14,220 bases of DNA from an uncultured Azospirillum sp. GTDB lineage: Bacteria > Pseudomonadota > Alphaproteobacteria > Azospirillales > Azospirillaceae. The translations under genes were made by a program, and so were the position numbers. Shown here piece by piece: positions 5,821 to 11,217 of the stretch (positions are counted from its first letter, which is position 1; the number at the start of each line of letters is the position of its first letter). The DNA is taken from positions 1 to 14,220 of the forward strand of contig NZ_CAMLJP010000141.1 in the NCBI RefSeq assembly GCF_946480385.1, written 5' to 3'. The notes under the pieces were generated by a model, which worked only from the letters and a program-made list of their open reading frames with translations, did not search any database and was not told the DNA's origin.

Positions 5821-6504
5821 ATGAAGGACCGTGCCGAGGCACGCACGCTGGCGGGCGACGCCTATGCCGTCATTCACCGGGCCATCCGTTCCGGCGTGCT
5901 GGAGCCCGGCCAGCGCCTGCGCTTTGCGGACTTGCAGGCCCTGTGCGGCATGAGCGTTTCACCGGTGCGCGAGGCGCTGGTCCGGCTGACCGCGGAAGGC
6001 TTCACCGTCTCGGACGATCACCGCGGATTTTCGGTGGCCCCGCTGTCGGTAGCCGAACTGCTGGACATCGTCGCCACCCGCAAGCTGCTGGAAGGCGAGG
6101 CGCTGCGCCTGTCGATCGAACATGGCGACTCGGAATGGGAAGGCCGGCTGCTGGCGGCGCACCACATGATGTCGCGTCTGCCCCGCGAACGCGACGACTT
6201 GCCGACCGCCATCCGCGAGGATTGGGACCTGCGGCATGCCGATTTCCATCGCATCCTAATCTCGGCCTGCGGGTCGCCGATCCTGATCGAATTGTGCGGG
6301 AACCTGTTCGTGCGCGCCGACCGGTACCGTCGCCTGTCGGTCAGCGTGCCGAAACAGGACCGCGATGTGGTTCGCGAGCATGAGCGGATCATGACCTGCA
6401 CGATCGACCGCAATGCCGAAGAGGCGGTGGCGGCCCTGAGGGATCACTACCAGCGCACCGCCGACGCCGTTCAACGGCTGTTCGAGATGCAGGAGGCGCT
6501 CTGA
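5821..6504 (+). CDS. GntR-family regulator, FCD (FadR) subfamily
   Basis: A 227-aa DNA-binding regulator. The winged helix covers about residues 8-75 (AIRSGVLEPGQRLRFADLQ and VSPVREALVRLTAEGF are GntR hallmarks). The FCD ligand domain follows, with LRHADFHRIL, REHERI and LRDHYQRTAD supplying the His residues that bind metal and organic acids in this subfamily. The frame is open up to 5698, but those 41 residues are not GntR-like. ATG 5821 follows GGGAG with a five-base gap and gives the usual length. Divergent from the FAH hydrolase/SDR operon, it is probably its local regulator, sensing a sugar-acid intermediate and repressing its own promoter. Confidence 0.85.
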   Translation: MKDRAEARTLAGDAYAVIHRAIRSGVLEPGQRLRFADLQALCGMSVSPVREALVRLTAEGFTVSDDHRGFSVAPLSVAELLDIVATRKLLEGEALRLSIEHGDSEWEGRLLAAHHMMSRLPRERDDLPTAIREDWDLRHADFHRILISACGSPILIELCGNLFVRADRYRRLSVSVPKQDRDVVREHERIMTCTIDRNAEEAVAALRDHYQRTADAVQRLFEMQEAL

Positions 6505-6557
6505 ACAGCTTGCCAAGCCGTTCCACGCTCAAGCGACGCCAGAAAGGCAAGGGGACC

Positions 6558-7208
6558 ATGGCGATCTACAGCCACCACATCCTGCCCCGGATGATCAACT
6601 GGGTCATGGGGCAGGCGATGCTCGCGGAGGCCCGCTCCAGGGTCGCCGGGCAGGCGCGCGGGCGTGTCCTGGAGATCGGCATCGGCTCCGGCCGCAACCT
6701 GCCCTTCTATGGCGCGGCGGCCGGCGAGATCGTCGGGGTCGACCCCTCCGCCGAACTTCTCGCCATGGCCCGCCAAGCCGCGGCGCAATCGCCCCGTCCG
6801 GTGAGTTTGGTGGAACAAACGGCGGAGCAGTTGCCGTTCGAGGACGACAGCTTCGACACCGTGGTCGTGACCTGGTCCCTGTGCAGCATACCCGAACCGT
6901 CCGCCGCCCTGACGGAGGCGCGCCGGGTGCTGAAGCCGGCCGGGGAGTTGCGCTTCGTCGAGCATGGCCTTGCCCCGGCCCCCGCCGTCCGGCGCTGGCA
7001 ACGCCGCCTGACGCCGCTGTGGTCACGCTGTTCGGGGGGATGCCATCTGGACCGGAAGATGGACGAGCTGATCCGCGCGGCCGGATTCGAGATCACGGAC
7101 CTGACGGAAAGCCATCTGCCAGGCCCGAAGATCATGACCTTCATGTATGAGGGAACGGCAGTGCCGTCAGGCGGCGCAGCGCCTCAACCGCCGCAGCGGG
7201 CGTGGTGA
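6558..7208 (+). CDS. Class I SAM-dependent methyltransferase
   Basis: A 216-aa Rossmann-fold methyltransferase. SAM motif I is VLEIGIGSGRNLPFY (37-51), the acidic ribose-binding residue is D62 in VGVDPS, and TAEQLPFEDDSFDTVV (88-103) and ARRVLKPAGELRFVEHG (121-137) form the later motifs. GIGSGRNLPFY with the C-terminal GPKIMTFMYEGTA is typical of a METTL7-like/UbiE-like subgroup whose bacterial substrates are mostly unknown; a lipid or small molecule is possible. The frame extends to a TTG at 6510, but ATG 6558 follows AAGGGG closely and matches the family N-terminus (MAIYSHHILPRM). It lies 53 bases after the GntR gene and may be read through from it. Its last 68 bases overlap the convergent racemase-like gene; the Pro/Gln-rich tail after MYEGTA is likely not structural. 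Confidence 0.85.
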   Translation: MAIYSHHILPRMINWVMGQAMLAEARSRVAGQARGRVLEIGIGSGRNLPFYGAAAGEIVGVDPSAELLAMARQAAAQSPRPVSLVEQTAEQLPFEDDSFDTVVVTWSLCSIPEPSAALTEARRVLKPAGELRFVEHGLAPAPAVRRWQRRLTPLWSRCSGGCHLDRKMDELIRAAGFEITDLTESHLPGPKIMTFMYEGTAVPSGGAAPQPPQRAW

Positions 7209-7854
7209 GCACCGGGACGGACAGCAGCGGCTGCAGCCTCGCCTGGGCGCGCGCCATCGAAAACTGGCCGAGGACGACGACATCGCAGCTCGCAAGCTGC
7301 CCGGCGGTCTCCGCCACGCGGCCGTCGTGGCCGTCGCCGTCACCGCTCTTCAGCGCGGCCAGCGCGCCGTCGGCGATGGCGACGATGACCTCGACCCGGC
7401 GGCCGGCGGCTGCGGCCATCGCCAGCAATTCGGTGCGCAGCGAGTCGGCGGAGGGGCCGAAGCTGACAACGATGCCAATCCGACTGCCGATCGCCATCGC
7501 CGCCTCGAAGGCCGACTCGTTCGGCCGCAGGACCGGGATCGGCAGGCGCGGCTTGACTGCGTCGATGGCCGGAGCGAAGGCGGAGCAGGTGAACAGAATC
7601 CCCGCCGTCCGCCCGCCCGCTCCCACCGTGCCGGCGGCATAGTCGGCCAGCGTCCGGAACCGCCCCATCATCGCCTCGTCGAGTCGGCCGGCCTCGGCCA
7701 GATCGACGGCGAGCGAGGTGTCGAGCAGGTCGAAGAACCGCGCCTCCGGCCAATGCGTCCGGAAGGCGGCGCGCGCCGGAGCCACCGATTCTTCCAGCGC
7801 ATGGATCAGCGCAATGCGCGGTCCCTGCAAGCTGGCCGCTTTGTCGGCATTCAT
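7141..7854 (-). CDS. Asp/Glu racemase-superfamily protein lacking the second catalytic cysteine
   Basis: A 237-aa member of the Asp/Glu/hydantoin racemase superfamily, which includes amino-acid racemases, maleate isomerase and arylmalonate decarboxylase. The first active-site Cys is present (C90 in ILFTCSAFAPAI), followed by PVLRPNESAFEAA. At the second half-site, usually a G-C-T/A motif, it reads DVVVLGQFSMARA, so Gln197 stands where the second Cys is expected. Ordinary two-base racemisation is therefore doubtful; a one-sided isomerase or decarboxylase is possible. ATG 7854 has GGGAGAG upstream. Divergent from a GntR regulator and its kinase/phospho-lyase targets, so probably part of the same catabolic unit. 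Its 3' end overlaps the methyltransferase gene by 68 bases. Confidence 0.8.
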   Translation of the reverse strand: MNADKAASLQGPRIALIHALEESVAPARAAFRTHWPEARFFDLLDTSLAVDLAEAGRLDEAMMGRFRTLADYAAGTVGAGGRTAGILFTCSAFAPAIDAVKPRLPIPVLRPNESAFEAAMAIGSRIGIVVSFGPSADSLRTELLAMAAAAGRRVEVIVAIADGALAALKSGDGDGHDGRVAETAGQLASCDVVVLGQFSMARAQARLQPLLSVPVLTTPAAAVEALRRLTALPFPHT

Positions 7855-7913
7855 GCTCTCTCTCCCTATTAGGCCTTCTGCCGGGTGGGTACAGACAGGG
7901 CGTATGGCGGCAC

Positions 7914-7945
7914 TTGACCTCCGTCCGCTCCCGCTTCAATATGAT
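7914..7945 (+). promoter_or_regulatory. Predicted promoter of the second GntR gene
   Basis: TTGACC (7914-7919) is followed after 17 bases by CAATAT (7937-7942). A better hexamer, TATGAT (7940-7945), lies at the long spacing of 20. Either -10 is overlapped by the TATGATGCATCATA palindrome, fitting autorepression. Confidence 0.4.
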
Positions 7946-7953
7946 GCATCATA
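7940..7953. promoter_or_regulatory. GntR operator candidate, perfect 14-bp palindrome (copy 1)
   Basis: TATGATGCATCATA reads the same on both strands. Its 10-bp core TGATGCATCA (7942-7951) recurs at 8745-8754 before the kinase gene. It sits in the divergent region between the racemase-like and GntR genes, 15 bases upstream of the GntR start, overlapping the predicted -10. Confidence 0.7.
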
Positions 7954-7968
7954 CAGCAAAGGCGGACG

Positions 7969-8697
7969 ATGGGTGAAGGGCAGACGATGAGCGGGTTCGA
8001 CCTCACCCTTCTTGAACACGACAATCTCGGCAGCACGATTTACCAGCGGCTGTGCGAGGCTCTGATGAAGGGCGTGTTCAAGCCGAACGACCGGCTGAAG
8101 ATCCGTGATCTGGCCGAACGGCTGGGGACGAGCGTCACCCCGGTGCGCGACGCCATCCTCCGTCTTGTGCAGGATCAGGCCCTGGTGCTGCGCTCGCCGC
8201 GCGACATCCGCGTGCCGATGCTGACCCGCGCCGCCTACCTTGAGATCCGCGACATCCGCGTCAATCTCGAAGGGCTGGCCGCCGCGCGTGCCGCGGAAAA
8301 GGCCACGCCGGCCCAGATCGAGCTGTTGGAAGCCCTGCTGACGCACAATGAGGAGGCGCTGGCCGCCGGCGACACCGCACGGGCCACCGAACTCAACCAG
8401 ATCTTCCATTTCAAGCTGTCGGAGATCGCCGATATGCCGGTGCTCGGCGACATTCTGCGGCGGCTTTGGCTCCAGATGGGACCGCTGATCGCCGACGTCT
8501 ATGGCGGTGCCGGCCGCACGATGATCGACCACCATTACCCGCTGATGGAGGCCATCCGCCGTCACGACGGCCCGGCCGCCGCCCACGCCATCCAAACCGA
8601 CATCCTGCTGGCCAGCGGCCCGATCCTGGAGCGGATCGACGGCGCGCCCACGACCACTTCTGCCCCCACCCCTGCGCCCAAGGCTCTGGTTTCCTGA
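7969..8697 (+). CDS. GntR-family regulator, FCD subfamily (amino-alcohol cluster)
   Basis: A 242-aa regulator. The winged helix at about 20-85 has LCEALMKGVFKPNDRLKIRD and GTSVTPVRDAILRLVQDQAL, both typical of GntR. The FCD domain follows, with ELNQIFHFKLSEIA and DHHYPLMEAIRRHD carrying the conserved His positions. The C-terminal tail is Pro/Thr-rich. Two starts are possible: ATG 7969, after AAAGGCGG, and ATG 7987, after GAAGGG; the extra six residues are not conserved-looking, so the choice is open. It lies between a divergent racemase-like gene and the downstream kinase/phospho-lyase pair. The same palindrome occurs in both flanking promoter regions, so it probably represses all three units and itself. 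Confidence 0.85.
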   Translation: MGEGQTMSGFDLTLLEHDNLGSTIYQRLCEALMKGVFKPNDRLKIRDLAERLGTSVTPVRDAILRLVQDQALVLRSPRDIRVPMLTRAAYLEIRDIRVNLEGLAAARAAEKATPAQIELLEALLTHNEEALAAGDTARATELNQIFHFKLSEIADMPVLGDILRRLWLQMGPLIADVYGGAGRTMIDHHYPLMEAIRRHDGPAAAHAIQTDILLASGPILERIDGAPTTTSAPTPAPKALVS

Positions 8698-8718
8698 TGC
8701 CCCTCCCCCCACATCGGT

Positions 8719-8748
8719 TTGCAAGGCCGGTCCGTTCATGACGATGAT
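8719..8748 (+). promoter_or_regulatory. Predicted promoter of the kinase/phospho-lyase operon
   Basis: TTGCAA (8719-8724), an 18-base spacer and GATGAT (8743-8748). The -10 overlaps the TGATGCATCA palindrome at the same offset as TATGAT at 7940 does upstream of the GntR gene, which argues that both promoters are under the same control. Confidence 0.45.
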
Positions 8749-8754
8749 GCATCA
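8745..8754. promoter_or_regulatory. GntR operator candidate, TGATGCATCA palindrome (copy 2)
   Basis: A perfect 10-bp palindrome identical to the core at 7942-7951. It lies 38 bases upstream of the preferred kinase start. From the start of the -35 hexamer to the palindrome is 26 bases here and 28 at copy 1. It helps place the kinase start at 8792, since an ATG at 8738 would put the operator inside the coding region. Confidence 0.65.
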
Positions 8755-8791
8755 AACATTGAAAGCTTCGAGCGACGAGGAGAGTGCGGTC

Positions 8792-9829
8792 ATGACACAG
8801 CCCGATGTTCTGACCACCGCCGCACCGCCGATCTCCGCGATCGAGGCCGGCGCCATGATGCAGCGATGCTTCGGGGTGACCGGCAGCATCCGCGAACTGA
8901 GCAGTGAGCGCGATCGCAACTTCCACATCACCGCCGCCGAGGGAAGCGGCTATGTGCTGAAGTTCACCAACCCGGCCGAACCGGCGCTCGTCACCAGCTT
9001 CCAGACCGGGGCGATGCAGCATGTGGCCGCCCGCGACCCCTCCCTGCCGGTGCCGCGCGTCGTTCCGACGCTGGACGGAGAGGCCCAGGCGACTGTCCTG
9101 GTCGACGGCTACGCCATGATCCTGCGCCTGCTGACCTATCTCGACGGCACGCCGCTCCACGCGGCGCCGGCCTCACCGGGACAGATGCGGGCGTTGGGGA
9201 CCACGCTTGCCCGGCTGGACCTGGCGCTGGCCGACTACGAGCATCCCGGCTCGGAGCGCGACCTGCTGTGGGACATCACCCGCACCGCCAGCGTCGCCGA
9301 CCGGCTGCATTATCTGGCGGACGGCCCACGCCGCGGGATGGTGGAGCGCTTCATCGCCCGCTTTGCCGACCACGTGGCGCCGCGGCTGCCCGCCCTGCGC
9401 CATCAGGTGATCCACAACGACCTCAACCCGCACAATGCGGTGGTCGATCCGGTCGGGCATGAGACGGTCACCGGCATCATCGATTTCGGGGACGCGCTGA
9501 AGGCGCCGCTGGTCAACGATCTGGCGACGGCGCTTGCCTACCACGTCACCAGCGGCGAGACGCCCTTCGGCTCGCTGGTCGAGATGTCCGGCGCCTTCAC
9601 CGCCGTGCTGCCGCTGACCGATGAGGAGATGGAGCTGCTGCCCGATCTGGTGGCCGCCCGCCTCGCCCTGACCATCGCCATCACCGGATGGCGGGCCGCC
9701 GAATATCCGGCCAACGCCGCCTACATCCTGCGGAATGCCGAACGCGCCTTCGCCGGGCTGGAAAAGCTGACCGGCGACCAGGCCGCCATTGCGCGCCGTC
9801 TGCTCCATCGCGCCTGCCAGAGAGTGTGA
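8792..9829 (+). CDS. Hydroxylysine-kinase-like phosphotransferase (APH fold)
   Basis: A 345-aa kinase of the aminoglycoside phosphotransferase/choline kinase fold. K57 in YVLKFTN is the nucleotide-binding lysine, VIHNDLNPHN (206-215) is the catalytic loop with D210 and N215, and IIDFGD (229-234) the metal motif. From memory it follows mammalian 5-hydroxy-L-lysine kinase (HYKK/AGPHD1) well beyond these motifs: LRLLTYLDGTP, LARLDLALADYEHP, DLLWDI and HNDLNPHN all have counterparts. The next gene, six bases on, encodes an AGXT2L-like phospho-lyase, the enzyme that follows HYKK in hydroxylysine breakdown. ATG 8792 follows AGGAG nine bases away; an in-frame ATG at 8738 has no such site and overlaps the operator. 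The exact amino-alcohol substrate is inferred. Confidence 0.85.
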   Translation: MTQPDVLTTAAPPISAIEAGAMMQRCFGVTGSIRELSSERDRNFHITAAEGSGYVLKFTNPAEPALVTSFQTGAMQHVAARDPSLPVPRVVPTLDGEAQATVLVDGYAMILRLLTYLDGTPLHAAPASPGQMRALGTTLARLDLALADYEHPGSERDLLWDITRTASVADRLHYLADGPRRGMVERFIARFADHVAPRLPALRHQVIHNDLNPHNAVVDPVGHETVTGIIDFGDALKAPLVNDLATALAYHVTSGETPFGSLVEMSGAFTAVLPLTDEEMELLPDLVAARLALTIAITGWRAAEYPANAAYILRNAERAFAGLEKLTGDQAAIARRLLHRACQRV

Positions 9830-9835
9830 CCCGTC

Positions 9836-11152
9836 ATGACCATGATCAACGCCTATGCGCCCGACTCCGCCGGTTCCCTGCCGGAGCGAGAGCGCGCCCT
9901 GATCGCCCGCCGCGAAAAGCTGCTCGGTCCGGCCTACCGGCTGTTCTACGCCGACCCGATCCACGTGGTGCGGGGGGAAGGCTCCTATCTCTATGACGCG
10001 AACGGCAACCGCTATCTGGACGCCTACAACAACGTCGCCTCGGTCGGGCATTGCCGGCCGGAGGTGGTGGAGGCGATGGCGAAGCAGGCGGCGGTGTTGA
10101 ACACCCACACGCGCTATCTGACCGACGGCATCCTCGACTTCGCCGAAGCCTTCCTGGCGGAGTTCCCGGAGCCGCTGTCGCACCTGATGCTGACCTGCAC
10201 CGGCAGCGAGGCCAACGATCTGGCCCTGCGCGTCGCCCGCCATCACACCGGCGGCACCGGCGTCGTCATCGCGCACAACGCCTATCACGGCGTGACTTCG
10301 GCGCTGGCGGAGATGTCACCGTCGCTGGGCGGTGCGGTGAAGCTGGGCGACCATGTCCGCGTGGTGCCGGCCCCCGACAGCTACCGCATCCCGGAATCGG
10401 AAGTCGGCGCCGCCTTCGCCCGCTCGGTCGAGGAGGCCATCGCCGACCTGCGCGAGAAGGGCATCGCCCCGGCGGCCCTGCTGGTCGACACCATCTTCTC
10501 CAGCAGCGGCGTCTTCACCGATCCGGCCGGCTTCCTCGCCCCGGCGGTGGAGGTGATGCGCAAGGCCGGCGGCATCTTCATCGCCGACGAGGTGCAGCCC
10601 GGCTTCGGCCGGCTCGGCACCCACATGTGGGGCTTCGCCCGCCACGGGCTGGTGCCCGACATCGTGACGGTCGGCAAGCCGATGGGCAACGGCCACCCGG
10701 TGGCGGGCGCGGTTTTCCGGCCGGAGGTGATCGAGGCGTTCGGCCGCAGCCAGCGCTATTTCAACACCTTCGGCGGCAACCCGGTGTCCTGCGCCGTGGC
10801 GCTCGCCGTGCTGCGCGTCATCAAGACGGAGCGGCTGCAGGAGAACGCCCTGACCGTCGGCACGCAGATGATCGAGGGCCTGCGCGCGCTCGCCGCCAAG
10901 CACGAATTGATCGGCGACGTGCGCGGCAGCGGCTTGTTCATCAGCGTCGAGATGGTGCGCGACCGCAAGCTGAAGACCCCGGCGCCGGAGGAAACCGCCC
11001 GCGTGGTGAACGACATGCGCCGTCGCCGAGTGCTGATCAGCGCGACCGGACAGGAGGGGCACATCCTGAAGATCCGCCCACCGCTGGTGTTCTCGGCCGA
11101 CGACGCCCGGCTGTTCCTCGCCACGCTGGACGAGGTGCTGGCGGCGCTTTAG
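9836..11152 (+). CDS. AGXT2L-type class III PLP enzyme, probable phospho-amino-alcohol phospho-lyase
   Basis: A 438-aa complete class III PLP enzyme. GSEAND (123-128) binds the cofactor phosphate, NAYHG is at 148-152, D251 in IADEVQPGFGR contacts the PLP nitrogen and K281 in VGKPMGNGHPV is the Schiff-base lysine. The N-terminal stretch YLDAYNNVASVGHCRPEVVEA and VLNTHTRYL match human AGXT2L1/AGXT2L2 (ethanolamine-phosphate and 5-phosphohydroxylysine phospho-lyases), which eliminate phosphate and ammonia rather than transaminate. The HYKK-like kinase gene ends six bases upstream, so translation is probably coupled and the kinase product is the likely substrate. Upstream ribosome site is weak (AGAGAG). 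Ordinary aminotransferase activity, the default database label, cannot be excluded. Confidence 0.88.
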   Translation: MTMINAYAPDSAGSLPERERALIARREKLLGPAYRLFYADPIHVVRGEGSYLYDANGNRYLDAYNNVASVGHCRPEVVEAMAKQAAVLNTHTRYLTDGILDFAEAFLAEFPEPLSHLMLTCTGSEANDLALRVARHHTGGTGVVIAHNAYHGVTSALAEMSPSLGGAVKLGDHVRVVPAPDSYRIPESEVGAAFARSVEEAIADLREKGIAPAALLVDTIFSSSGVFTDPAGFLAPAVEVMRKAGGIFIADEVQPGFGRLGTHMWGFARHGLVPDIVTVGKPMGNGHPVAGAVFRPEVIEAFGRSQRYFNTFGGNPVSCAVALAVLRVIKTERLQENALTVGTQMIEGLRALAAKHELIGDVRGSGLFISVEMVRDRKLKTPAPEETARVVNDMRRRRVLISATGQEGHILKIRPPLVFSADDARLFLATLDEVLAAL

Positions 11153-11165
11153 TCGGAGAGGCAGC

Positions 11166-11191
11166 GCCGGTCAGGGCTGAGCCCTGCCGGT
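11166..11191. terminator. Hairpin between convergent genes, probable two-way terminator
   Basis: CCGG-T-CAGGGC-TGA-GCCCTG-CCGG (11167-11190) folds into a 10-bp GC stem with one bulged T and a 3-base loop, plus a G-T pair at the base. It lies in the 65-bp gap between the phospho-lyase stop and the convergent decarboxylase stop. There is no U tract on either side, so termination is inferred from stem strength and position. Confidence 0.55.
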
Positions 11192-11217
11192 CTGGCCGAC
11201 GTGCCGGGCGGGGTCCG

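Noticed and set aside
4097..5824. 575-codon plus-strand open frame opposite the SDR and FAH genes
   Set aside because: It is the complement of two clear enzymes; its His/Arg/Asp/Gly-rich composition with no domain is typical of antisense frames in GC-rich DNA.
6510..6557. TTG start of the methyltransferase at 6510
   Set aside because: The extra 16 residues are basic and unlike the family; ATG 6558 has an adjacent AAGGGG.
8738..8791. Earlier ATG start of the kinase at 8738
   Set aside because: No Shine-Dalgarno, and it would place the TGATGCATCA palindrome inside the gene; ATG 8792 has AGGAG at nine bases.
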